NCBI GenBank assembly: GCA_036375275.1
Contig: DASUSF010000465.1
Location: 1 to 14,501, forward strand
Direction: 5' to 3'
DNA: 14,501 nt
Source of the DNA: DASUSF01 sp036375275
GTDB lineage: Bacteria > Pseudomonadota > Alphaproteobacteria > Geminicoccales > Geminicoccaceae
In this document: positions 6,397-13,703 of the stretch, in pieces
How the letters are laid out: each line of letters opens with the position of its first letter
Numbering within the stretch: the first letter of the stretch is position 1
Notes under the pieces: model-generated
Databases searched by the model: none
What the model saw: the letters and a program-made list of their open reading frames with translations, nothing else
Told to the model about the DNA's origin: nothing
Program-made: the position numbers and the translations under genes

Positions 6397-8220
6397 ATGC
6401 ATCCCCGGATCGTCGAGGTCACCGAGCGGATCCGCGAGCGCAGCGCCGGATCCCGGCACGCGTATCTCAATCGGATCCGCGCGGCCGGCGCCCGCGGACC
6501 GCAGCGGACCGCGCTGTCGTGCAGCAACCTGGCGCACGGCTTCGCCGCCTGCGACCTGCACGACAAGGCGGCGCTCAAGGGCGACGCCCGGGTCAACATC
6601 GCGATCGTCTCCTCCTACAACGACATGCTGTCCGCCCATCAGCCGTACGAGCGGTTCCCGGGGCTGATCAAGGCGGCGGTCCGCGAGGCGGGCGGCGTCG
6701 CGCAGTTCGCGGGCGGCGTGCCCGCGATGTGCGACGGCGTGACCCAGGGCCAGGCCGGCATGGAGCTGTCCCTGTTCTCGCGCGACGTGATCGCGCTCGC
6801 CTCGGCGGTCGCGCTGTCGCACGACATGTTCGACGGCGCCCTCTACCTCGGGATCTGCGACAAGATCGTGCCGGGGCTGCTGATCGCGGCGCTGAGCTTC
6901 GGCCACCTGCCGTCGGTGTTCGTGCCCGGCGGGCCGATGCCGTCGGGGCTGCCGAACAGCGAGAAGTCGAGGATCCGCCAGCTCTACGCCGAAGGGAAGG
7001 TCGGGAGGGACGCGCTGCTCGAGGCTGAGAGCGGGTCCTACCACGCGCCGGGCACCTGCACCTTCTACGGCACCGCGAACTCGAACCAGATGCTGATGGA
7101 GATCATGGGCCTGCACCTGCCGGGCGCGTCCTTCGTCAACCCCAACACGCCGCTCCGCGACGCGCTGACCCGCTCGGCGGCGAAGCGGGTGACGGAGATC
7201 ACCGCGCTCGGCAACGAGTACACGCCGATCGGGGAGATCGTGGACGAGCGCGCGGTCGTCAACGCGGTGGTCGGCCTGCACGCGACCGGCGGCTCCACCA
7301 ACCACACCATCCATCTGATCGCGATGGCCCGCGCCGCGGGCATCCATCTGGTGTGGGAGGATTTCGCGGCGCTCAGCGAGGTCGTGCCGCTGCTCGCCCG
7401 GGTCTATCCGAACGGCCTCGCCGACGTGAACCAGTTCGACGCCGCGGGCGGCCTCCAGTTCCTGATCGGCGAGCTGCTCGACGCCGGGCTGCTGCACGCG
7501 GACGTCCGGACCGTCTCCGGCGACGGGCTCGGGCGCTACTGCGAGCAGCCGGTCCTGGACGGCGACGAGGTCGCGTGGCGTCCGGGGCCCCGCACCAGTG
7601 GCGATCTGAAGGTGGTGGCGCCGGTGAGCGCGCCGTTCAGCGCCGAAGGCGGCCTCCGGCTGCTCACCGGCAACCTCGGCCGCGCGGTGATCAAGGTGTC
7701 GGCGGTGGCGCCCGAGCGCCACGTGGTCGAGGCGCCCGCGCTGGTCTTCGAGGACCAGTCGGAGCTGCAGGAGGCGTTCGCGCGCGGCGAGCTCGACCGG
7801 GACTTCGTCGCGGTGGTCCGCTTCCAGGGGCCGCGCGCCAACGGCATGCCCGAGCTGCACAAGCTGACCCCGCCGCTCGGCGTGCTCCAGGACCGGGGCT
7901 TCCGGGTCGCGCTGCTCACCGACGGACGGATGTCCGGCGCCTCGGGCAAGGTGCCGGCGGCGATCCATCTGACCCCGGAGGCGAGCGAGGGCGGGCCGAT
8001 CGCGCGCGTCCGGGACGGCGACCCGATCCGGATCGACGCCGCGCGGGGGCGGGTCGAGGCGCTGGTCGACCCGGCCGCCTGGGCGGCCCGGCCGCTCGCC
8101 GAGGCCGATCTCTCGCGCCACGCCGCCGGGGTCGGGCGCGAGCTGTTCCACGGCTTCCGGGCGACCGTCGGCCCCGCCGATCAGGGGGCGACCGTCCTGA
8201 CCTTCACGCCGGCGGCGTGA
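6397..8220 (+). CDS. edd: Phosphogluconate dehydratase
   Basis: A 607-residue member of the IlvD/Edd iron-sulfur dehydratase family. It converts 6-phosphogluconate to 2-keto-3-deoxy-6-phosphogluconate (KDPG), the first committed Entner-Doudoroff step, in the cytoplasm. The three cysteines expected to hold the cluster by family comparison are C42 (LSCSNLAHGF), C154 (GICDKIVPG) and C221 (APGTCTFYGTAN). Other family motifs are PAMCDGVTQGQ near 109-119, GGSTNHTIHL and the C-terminal LLTDGRMSGASGK. Length fits (E. coli Edd is about 603). I place the start at 6397 (MHPRIVEVTERI), matching how Edd proteins usually begin, with AGGTG at 6385-6389 seven bases upstream. An in-frame ATG at 6382 would add five residues and is possible. 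The cluster type makes the enzyme likely oxygen-sensitive. Eda follows after 36 bases. Confidence 0.97.
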   Translation: MHPRIVEVTERIRERSAGSRHAYLNRIRAAGARGPQRTALSCSNLAHGFAACDLHDKAALKGDARVNIAIVSSYNDMLSAHQPYERFPGLIKAAVREAGGVAQFAGGVPAMCDGVTQGQAGMELSLFSRDVIALASAVALSHDMFDGALYLGICDKIVPGLLIAALSFGHLPSVFVPGGPMPSGLPNSEKSRIRQLYAEGKVGRDALLEAESGSYHAPGTCTFYGTANSNQMLMEIMGLHLPGASFVNPNTPLRDALTRSAAKRVTEITALGNEYTPIGEIVDERAVVNAVVGLHATGGSTNHTIHLIAMARAAGIHLVWEDFAALSEVVPLLARVYPNGLADVNQFDAAGGLQFLIGELLDAGLLHADVRTVSGDGLGRYCEQPVLDGDEVAWRPGPRTSGDLKVVAPVSAPFSAEGGLRLLTGNLGRAVIKVSAVAPERHVVEAPALVFEDQSELQEAFARGELDRDFVAVVRFQGPRANGMPELHKLTPPLGVLQDRGFRVALLTDGRMSGASGKVPAAIHLTPEASEGGPIARVRDGDPIRIDAARGRVEALVDPAAWAARPLAEADLSRHAAGVGRELFHGFRATVGPADQGATVLTFTPAA

Positions 8221-8256
8221 ACGGCGAACCGGCGGAGGCCTGAAAGAGGAGACAGC

Positions 8257-8892
8257 ATGTCGGACAGACAGGAACAGGTGCTGGCGCTGCTCCGGCGCGC
8301 GCCGGTGGTCCCGGTGCTGGTGATCGAGGACGTGGCGAGCGCGCTGCCGCTCGCGCGCGCGCTGGTGGCAGGCGGGTTGCCGCTGCTCGAGATCACGCTC
8401 CGCACGCCGGCGGCGATGGACGTGATCCGGGCGCTGGCCGGCGAGGTCGAGGGCGCCGTGGTCGGCGCCGGGACGGTGCTCACGCCCGCCCAGTACCGGG
8501 ACGTGGAGCGCGCCGGGGCGGGGTTCGTGGTCAGCCCGGGCGCGACCACCCTGCTGCTCGATGCCGCCGATCAGAGCCCGGTGCCACTGCTGCCGGGGGC
8601 GGCGACGGTCAGCGAGATGATGGCGCTGCTGGAGCGCGGCTACCGCTGCATGAAGTTCTTCCCGGCGGAGCCGGCCGGCGGCGTCGCCTACCTGAGGTCG
8701 ATCGCCTCGCCACTCCCCGAGGCCCGCTTCTGCCCGACCGGCGGGATCACCGTCGAGCGCGCCCCGGCCTATCTGGCGCTGCCGAACGTGCTCGCGGTCG
8801 GCGGCTCCTGGGTCGCCCCCGCCGATGCCGTGAAGAGCGGCGACTGGGAGCGGATCACCGGCCTCGCCCGGGAGGCGGCCGCGCTGGCCTGA
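8257..8892 (+). CDS. eda: KDPG aldolase (2-dehydro-3-deoxy-phosphogluconate aldolase)
   Basis: A 211-residue class I aldolase that cleaves KDPG to pyruvate and glyceraldehyde 3-phosphate, completing the Entner-Doudoroff pathway started by the preceding zwf and edd. The Schiff-base lysine is K133 in RCMKFFPAE and the proton-transferring glutamate is E45 in LEITLRT; both residue numbers match those of the E. coli enzyme. GAGTVLTPAQ, FVVSPG, LPGAATVSEMM and CPTGGI complete the phosphate and substrate-binding loops of the TIM barrel. Length is typical (about 210). The start is supported by AGAGGAGA at 8245-8252 just before the ATG. It is the last gene of the + strand run and faces the glycosyltransferase gene, with only 23 bases between the two stops and no clear terminator. 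Many family members also act on 2-keto-4-hydroxyglutarate. Confidence 0.97.
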   Translation: MSDRQEQVLALLRRAPVVPVLVIEDVASALPLARALVAGGLPLLEITLRTPAAMDVIRALAGEVEGAVVGAGTVLTPAQYRDVERAGAGFVVSPGATTLLLDAADQSPVPLLPGAATVSEMMALLERGYRCMKFFPAEPAGGVAYLRSIASPLPEARFCPTGGITVERAPAYLALPNVLAVGGSWVAPADAVKSGDWERITGLAREAAALA

Positions 8893-8915
8893 GGACGGGT
8901 GATCCCTCCGCCGGG

Positions 8916-9914
8916 TCAGTCGACCGGGACGCGGTCCGCGGTCGCGAACGGCGGGACGAGGCGCCGGAGCCGCTTGATCACGCTGCCGCGGCCGCAGCGG
9001 AGCGCGACCGGCAGCGCCGCCGGATGGCGGGTGAGCGCGCCGACGGCGCGGAGCGGGCGCCGCGCCTTCAGGTGCTCGACGAAGCGCATGTGGGCGAGGG
9101 TCGCCTCGAGATCCGCGGACCGCTCCCTGAGCGCCTCGATCAGGGCCCGATCCGACGTCTGCCGGAGCGCCGCCGCATTGGCGGCCTGCAGGCGCTCGAC
9201 GTCGTCCTGGCGAAGCGCCCGGGAGGTCGAGCCCGGCGTCTGGGTGTAGTCGTAGAGTGGCGCCGGGGTCAGCGCCATGGTGCCGCCCGCCAGGAAGGCG
9301 TCCAGGCAGAGCTGGTAGTCCTCGGCGATCCGGAGGTCCTCCCGGTAGCGGATGCCGCCCTCGACGAGGGTCCGCCGGGCCACCATCGGCTTCAGGTAGC
9401 CGAGGCGGAAGCCCTTGCCGTTGAACTGGTTGCGCCGGACGAAGGTCTCGGCCGAAACCCAGGACCAGAGCGCGCGGTCGCCGCTCGCCATGGCGGTGCC
9501 GATGATCACGCCCGCCGGATCGACCAGGCGGAGGTTGTCCGCCACCATGCTGGCGCCGCTCGCCCGCGCGATCCGGAGCAGGGCCCGGAGCCGCCCCGCC
9601 CGGAACGCGTCGTCGGCGTCGAGCACCGCGATCCAGTGGCCGCGCGCCCGCTCGAGCGCGAGGTTGCGCGCCCGCGCCGGCCCGCCGTTCACCGGCGCGC
9701 GGATCAGGCGGATCCGGTCGTCCCGCTCGGCGAGCGCGGCCACCAGCGAGGCTGTCCGGTCGCGCGAGCCATCGTCGACCACGAGCACCTCGAGGTCGAC
9801 CCCGCTCTGCGCCTGCGCCGAGCGGACCGCCCGCTCGACCGTCGCTTCGGCCTGGTGCGCCGCGATCATCACCGAGACCGAGGGGCGGGCCGGGCGGGCC
9901 ACCGGCTCGCTCAC
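8916..9914 (-). CDS. Family 2 glycosyltransferase (ExoO/ExoU-like)
   Basis: A 332-residue GT-A fold glycosyltransferase, predicted to add one sugar from a nucleotide donor to a growing lipid-linked polysaccharide unit at the cytoplasmic face of the membrane. The N-terminus has the GT2 hallmark VSVMIAAHQAEATV (residues 13-26), the nucleotide-binding VVDDGS (45-50) and the metal-binding DADD (99-102). A later IAEDYQLCLDAF supplies the acidic ED motif near the catalytic site. There is no membrane segment. The GTG start at 9914 is chosen because it overlaps the upstream gene's TGA as GTGA, a typical coupled arrangement, and because the reading frame farther upstream is Arg/Ala/Pro-rich shadow sequence. 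It is the last gene of the four-gene - strand operon. The overall look is like ExoO-type proteins of succinoglycan clusters; the donor and acceptor sugars cannot be told. Confidence 0.9.
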   Translation of the reverse strand: MSEPVARPARPSVSVMIAAHQAEATVERAVRSAQAQSGVDLEVLVVDDGSRDRTASLVAALAERDDRIRLIRAPVNGGPARARNLALERARGHWIAVLDADDAFRAGRLRALLRIARASGASMVADNLRLVDPAGVIIGTAMASGDRALWSWVSAETFVRRNQFNGKGFRLGYLKPMVARRTLVEGGIRYREDLRIAEDYQLCLDAFLAGGTMALTPAPLYDYTQTPGSTSRALRQDDVERLQAANAAALRQTSDRALIEALRERSADLEATLAHMRFVEHLKARRPLRAVGALTRHPAALPVALRCGRGSVIKRLRRLVPPFATADRVPVD

Positions 9915-11116
9915 GCGACCGCGCTCGGGGCCGGTGCCGTGCGCGGCTCGGTGATCGGACCCTCCATGGCCTCCTCGTAGAGGCGGTCGAACAGCGCGTT
10001 GGCGCGCTCGGCGTCGAAGCGCTGAAGGACGGTCTGGTAGCAGCCGCGGCGGAGCTTGACGAGCGTCTCGAGGTCCCCGAGCAGCGGCTCGAGACGGGCG
10101 AGCATCGCGCCCGCCAGCTCGTCGTAGGTGTCGTTCAGGATCGACCCGTAGCCGGGCTCCAGCCGGCGCCCGAGGTGCAGCCATTCGTTGTTCGCATCCG
10201 CCGGCAGCGGCAGCACGATCCCGCTCTCGCCGTCGGTCACCATCTCCGGCAGCGCGTTGAGGCTGGTCACGATCGCGGGCGTGCCGACCGAGAAGCCCTC
10301 GATCACGCTGAAGCCGAAGGTGTCGCTGAGGGTGGGGAGCAGCGAGAAGTCGGCGTCCTGCAGCAGGCGCATGACCTCGCCGTTCGCGAGCCCCCGATGG
10401 AAGCGCACGTTGGGCAGGGCGAGGAGCTCGAGATCCTGCGCGAACAGGCTGGCGTCGGGCGGATCGGTCCAGATGCCGCCGCCGCACTCGAGCTTGGAGA
10501 CGATCTCGACCTCGATCGGCAGCCCGCGCTCGTGCGCGAGCCGGGCGAGGCGCACCGCCACCACGCCACCCTTACGTGCGAAGTGGTTGCCGACGAAGAC
10601 GAGCTTCAGGCCCGTCCGGCCCGGGACCGGATCGAGGCGCGGGTCGGCCGCCGCAGCGACGTTCGGATACACGACCCGGAGCTTGCCGAGGAACATCGGC
10701 AGCTCGGGGTTGTCGCGGTGCTGGTCGAGGAACATGCCCCTCGCCCACGTCGACTTCGCGATGATCGCCCGGCAGTCGTCGCTCGCGAGCCGGCCGCGCA
10801 GCATCCGGTCGATCATGCCGCCTTCGTGGCTGAAGACCCTCGGCAGGTGGGACTCGAAGGTGATCACGAACGGCTTGCGGACCAGCGGGATCCGGTTGAC
10901 GGCGTGGATCAGGTCGTACCGCCGGCGCTGCGGCGGATGGAGCATGATGCCCTGCAGGCGCGACGACACCTTGTTGAGCGGGACGAACGGGGTGCGGACG
11001 ATGTGGTGGCGGCCCCCGCGGGGGCAGTTGAACACCCCCGGATAGCGCGTCGGCGCGAGCACGGTGAGCGGTCGTGGCATGGGCGGCGGGCTCCTCGGCG
11101 CGTCGGATCCGGTCAT
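9911..11116 (-). CDS. Family 4 glycosyltransferase (GT-B fold)
   Basis: A 401-residue protein with the C-terminal donor-binding half of GT4 enzymes. LKLVFVGNHFARKGG marks the start of the second Rossmann domain, and DTFGFSVIEGFSVGTP carries the E/D-x7-E signature (D265 and E273), with Asp in place of the more usual first Glu. ALPEMVTDGESGIVLP follows as in retaining GT4 transferases. The N-terminal acceptor half includes YDLIHAVNRIPLVRKPFVITFE. The ATG at 11116 overlaps the upstream gene stop as ATGA, so translation is probably coupled; an internal ATG at 11080 (MPRPLTVLAP) is an alternative start but lacks a clear ribosome binding site. The gene in turn overlaps the GT2 gene by four bases. 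It likely adds a sugar during repeat-unit assembly of the polysaccharide made by this operon. Substrate unknown. Confidence 0.9.
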   Translation of the reverse strand: MTGSDAPRSPPPMPRPLTVLAPTRYPGVFNCPRGGRHHIVRTPFVPLNKVSSRLQGIMLHPPQRRRYDLIHAVNRIPLVRKPFVITFESHLPRVFSHEGGMIDRMLRGRLASDDCRAIIAKSTWARGMFLDQHRDNPELPMFLGKLRVVYPNVAAAADPRLDPVPGRTGLKLVFVGNHFARKGGVVAVRLARLAHERGLPIEVEIVSKLECGGGIWTDPPDASLFAQDLELLALPNVRFHRGLANGEVMRLLQDADFSLLPTLSDTFGFSVIEGFSVGTPAIVTSLNALPEMVTDGESGIVLPLPADANNEWLHLGRRLEPGYGSILNDTYDELAGAMLARLEPLLGDLETLVKLRRGCYQTVLQRFDAERANALFDRLYEEAMEGPITEPRTAPAPSAVA

Positions 11117-11943
11117 TCGGTGACGGCGGCCTGGACCGAGGGCGCCTCGGCCGCGGCGCAGCCGGAACCCTCCGGGGCGTTGCCGGCGCCGGGCTCGTGG
11201 CGGACGTAGTCGTAGGTCGCGGTGATCGGCTCGCCCGGATAGCGGAAGCGGCCGAGCCAGCCGTCGACGCCCTGGCCGTTCCAGAGGTGCAGGTAGATCC
11301 GGCCAGGCACGCTCGGCAGCGGGCCGGCGGCGGCGGTCACCTCGTGCACCAGCTTGCAGTCGACGTACCACCGGATCGCGTCCGGCTGCCAGTCGAAGCC
11401 GTAGGTGTGGAAGCCGTCCGCGGCATCGAAGCCGAGGTCGATCATCTTCTCGTGGCCGCCCTTGCCGTCGACGAAGTAGTTGACCTGGACGTAGCGCGTG
11501 TCGCGGCCCAGGAACTCGAAGTCGATCTCGTCCTGCGGATCGGCGAACGGCTCGCCGGTATAGGTGAAGAAGGCGCTGACGGTGCCCTCCGCCGGGGTCA
11601 CCCGCATCCGGGTCTCGTAGTAGCCGTAGCCATAGTGCTCGCGGGTGCGGTACTCGGCGCAGCTGTAGTTGCGGCCGCGGCTCCGCTGGTCGTCCAGGAT
11701 CAGGGTCAGCTGGCCGTCGTCGAAGCGGGCATTGTCGCGCCGCCAGCCGCAGCCGTACATCTCGCCGTTGACCCAGCCGTCGGAGACCTCGAAGCCGTCC
11801 GCCGGCCCGTCGAGGTCGGTCGCGATCGGCGGCGCCGCCTCGAGCGTGCCGCAGCCGGTGGCGAGCAGCAGGGCGACGAGCGGCGCGGCCCGGGTCGAGG
11901 CGGCGCCGGCCGCGGCCAGGGGATCACGGTCGAAGGTGGGCAT
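11113..11943 (-). CDS. Glycoside hydrolase family 16 beta-glucanase, probable lipoprotein (ExoK-like)
   Basis: A 276-residue GH16 enzyme, expected to cut beta-1,3/1,4-type linkages in a glucan or similar polysaccharide. The catalytic motif is DEIDFEF with nucleophile E139, assisting D141 and acid/base E143. Lichenase-like surroundings are visible: YRTREHYGYGYYETRMRV before it and TYGFDWQPDAIRWYVD after it. The N-terminus has Arg18 then a hydrophobic stretch ending in LLLATGC, a lipobox-like site at C31, so it is probably exported and may be lipid-anchored; the match is imperfect (Ala at -3). The start at 11943 is supported by GGAGG just upstream. Its first 20 bases overlap the end of the polymerase gene, and its stop overlaps the GT4 start. 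This placement suggests trimming or length control of the operon's own product, as for ExoK in succinoglycan synthesis, rather than feeding on foreign glucans. Confidence 0.9.
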   Translation of the reverse strand: MPTFDRDPLAAAGAASTRAAPLVALLLATGCGTLEAAPPIATDLDGPADGFEVSDGWVNGEMYGCGWRRDNARFDDGQLTLILDDQRSRGRNYSCAEYRTREHYGYGYYETRMRVTPAEGTVSAFFTYTGEPFADPQDEIDFEFLGRDTRYVQVNYFVDGKGGHEKMIDLGFDAADGFHTYGFDWQPDAIRWYVDCKLVHEVTAAAGPLPSVPGRIYLHLWNGQGVDGWLGRFRYPGEPITATYDYVRHEPGAGNAPEGSGCAAAEAPSVQAAVTE

Positions 11944-13339
11944 GAGCTGCCTCCATGTGCGGGACGGGTGGGGGAAGGTCGCCGTGGCCGGAGGCCGGCG
12001 ACGTGGCGTAGGTGGCGTGGGCAGTGTGGAGCATCGCCTGCCTGCTGGCCGCGATCGCGACGGCCACCAGCAGGACGTGCAGGATCTTGTGCTGGACGAA
12101 CACCTCGACCTCGACCATGGCGACGGCGAGCAGGATCGCGCCGTAGATCGTCGGCCAGGTGGCGAGCGGATCGACCCGCAGCCGGAGCGCCATGAGCGCC
12201 GCCCGGCCGTAGCCGACGACGGTGAGCAGGGCGGCGACGAGGCCGATCGCCCCGAGCTGCACGCCGACCTCGAGCAGGCTGTTGTGGAAGTGGAGGACGT
12301 TGCCGAGTTCCTCCAGCACCAGCAGGATCCGCCAGTCGAGCCGGCCGCTCCAGAAGGCGTCGAAGCCGGTGCCGAGCAGCGGTCGCGCCCGGATGTAGTC
12401 GAGCGCCGCATCCCAGAGCAGGATCCGGCCGGTGAAGGTGAGGTCGCGGCCGAGCGCGCCCAGCACCTCGACCACCGGGTCGATCCGGAGGAAGACGATC
12501 AGGAAGGCGATCAGCGAGAGGGCGGCGCCGAGCAGGATCAGCCCGTAGATCAGGGTCGACCAGCGGCTGCGCAGCACGATCGCGAGCGGCAGGACGGCGA
12601 CGCTGAGGCCGGCGAGCGCGACGCTGGTCGCGGAGTGCGACATGACCGCGGCGACCAGGGCGAGACCGAGGCCGAGGAGCGCGAGGTGCGGCCGCCAGCC
12701 GGCGATCAGGAGCGCGATGCTGGTCCCGAACAGGAGCGCTGCGCGGCTGCCGAGCGTGTTCTTGTGGTGGAACAGGCCGCGCAACGAGCCGTCCTCGCCC
12801 ATCAGCGCGTAGCTCGTGCCGGCGAGCCCGACGAGGATCGAGCCGCCGACCGCGACCAGCATCACCGCGAAGACGGCGCACGCCAGCTCCCGGAGGTCGA
12901 ACCGGGTGCCGAGGTGGATGCCGATCAGCGTGGTCATGCCGATCCGGATCGCGCCGTCGAAGGTCGCCATCGGGTCCCTGGACCAGAGGCAGGAGGCCGC
13001 CACCACGAGCGGGAAGACCAGGATCCAGCCGTGGCGCCGGGCGATCCAGAGCACGTCCCGCCAGACCGCGAGCGTCAGCCCCGCGAACAGCAGGTAGGCG
13101 ACCGGCCAGAGCACCCGGGCGAACTGGCTCGAGTCCTGCTTGGTGTAGAGGTCGCCGAAGGCCAGGATGTCGACGAAGCCGAACATGCCGGAGCTGATCA
13201 TCAGGATGTAGATCAGCGCGCCGGCTTCCAGCGTGCGCCACCAGCCGGCCCCGAGCGCGCGCGCGACCGGCTGCGCCCGCGGGCGGGAATCCTCCCTGTC
13301 CCACGGAATCAGCGTCGCCCTGGCTCCGACGACCGGCAT
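11924..13339 (-). CDS. O-antigen ligase/ExoQ-type polysaccharide polymerase
   Basis: A 471-residue integral membrane protein with about 11-12 hydrophobic segments, matching the Wzy/WaaL (O-antigen ligase-like) superfamily that joins lipid-linked oligosaccharide units at the periplasmic face. Family-typical pieces are GLFHHKNTLGSRAALLFG, then the large periplasmic loop GRILLWDAALDYIRARPLLGTGFDAFW, and FHNSLLEVGVQLG; the HxN element in the last is a conserved feature of ExoQ/WaaL-like proteins. I choose the ATG at 13339 (MPVVGARATLIPW) because AAGGA lies five bases upstream. ATG at 13360 and GTG at 13393 are in frame but have no good ribosome binding site. First gene of the - strand operon; its 3' end overlaps the GH16 gene by 20 bases. 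Given the GH16 and two glycosyltransferases that follow, an exopolysaccharide polymerase is more likely than a lipopolysaccharide ligase, but sequence alone does not decide. Confidence 0.88.
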   Translation of the reverse strand: MPVVGARATLIPWDREDSRPRAQPVARALGAGWWRTLEAGALIYILMISSGMFGFVDILAFGDLYTKQDSSQFARVLWPVAYLLFAGLTLAVWRDVLWIARRHGWILVFPLVVAASCLWSRDPMATFDGAIRIGMTTLIGIHLGTRFDLRELACAVFAVMLVAVGGSILVGLAGTSYALMGEDGSLRGLFHHKNTLGSRAALLFGTSIALLIAGWRPHLALLGLGLALVAAVMSHSATSVALAGLSVAVLPLAIVLRSRWSTLIYGLILLGAALSLIAFLIVFLRIDPVVEVLGALGRDLTFTGRILLWDAALDYIRARPLLGTGFDAFWSGRLDWRILLVLEELGNVLHFHNSLLEVGVQLGAIGLVAALLTVVGYGRAALMALRLRVDPLATWPTIYGAILLAVAMVEVEVFVQHKILHVLLVAVAIAASRQAMLHTAHATYATSPASGHGDLPPPVPHMEAAHAHLRP

Positions 13340-13703
13340 CGGGGTCCTTTCCTCGTCCATGTCGCGTCCGCCGGCATCGCCGGCCCGCCCCACACGCGTG
13401 AGGCCGCGTCCAGCGCGCCCGGATCGACGCCGGACTATGCCAGAAGCAAGATGCCGAAGTGTTTACGGAAGTCGTACGACAATGCTTCGTTAACTATTTT
13501 GCCGCGACGACCGCGCCTCTTCTTCTGGCAGCCGTCGGGCCGAACCCGACCCCGCGGTCACGCGATGATCCGGGCGTGCTGCGGCCGGGGGCCACCGCGC
13601 CCTGCCACGACGGGACGGCGGAGGCCACTGCCGGTTTGCCGGCGGCATGACCGGCCCCCACGTTCCATGTTAAGGGGAGCGACGGCACGCCGGGGTGGAG
13701 AGC
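13340..13703. other. Divergent intergenic region between polysaccharide operon and formate dehydrogenase gene
   Basis: These 364 bases separate the polymerase gene (leftward) from fdhA (rightward) and must hold promoters for both. The region holds no convincing gene: short open frames here lack ribosome binding sites and protein-like composition. The middle, about 13441-13500, is far richer in A/T than the rest of the window. Near fdhA there is a TTAAGGGGAG stretch (13671-13680), which resembles a ribosome binding site but is too far (about 24 bases) from the ATG to serve it. Confidence 0.7.
13441..13500. promoter_or_regulatory. AT-rich segment with perfect palindrome, likely promoter/operator
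   Basis: By direct count 25 of these 60 bases are G or C (about 42%), against clearly GC-rich DNA all around. It contains the perfect 10-base palindrome GTCGTACGAC (13471-13480), the inverted pair CGAAG (13455-13459) / CTTCG (13485-13489) flanking it, and GTTAAC (13489-13494) followed by a T-rich run. It sits about 100 bases upstream of the polysaccharide operon and over 200 bases upstream of fdhA. I could not fit convincing -35/-10 pairs on either strand. A regulator-binding site or promoter is the best reading, by inference. Confidence 0.4.

Noticed and set aside
6154..8151. 665-codon open frame on the - strand opposite edd
   Set aside because: It is antisense to edd, which has a full set of family motifs. 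Its translation is Arg/Asp/His/Val-rich low-complexity sequence typical of GC-rich shadow frames, with no ribosome binding site.
8893..8915. Bidirectional terminator between eda and the GT2 gene
   Set aside because: Only a three-base GGG/CCC arm around TGAT is visible, with no T-run on either side.
9915..10487. N-terminal extension of the GT2 glycosyltransferase
   Set aside because: The frame stays open upstream, but the sequence is Arg/Ala/Pro shadow of the GT4 gene. The GTGA overlap at 9911-9914 gives a natural start.
11117..11371. N-terminal extension of the GT4 glycosyltransferase
   Set aside because: Arg-rich shadow of the GH16 gene; the ATGA overlap at 11113-11116 gives a natural coupled start.
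11706..13304. 532-codon - strand frame across the polymerase gene
   Set aside because: Out of frame with the hydrophobic polymerase reading, Arg/Pro/Asp-rich, no domain.
13459..13650. 63-codon + strand frame in the divergent intergenic region
   Set aside because: No ribosome binding site, no protein-like pattern, and it overlaps the likely regulatory segment.
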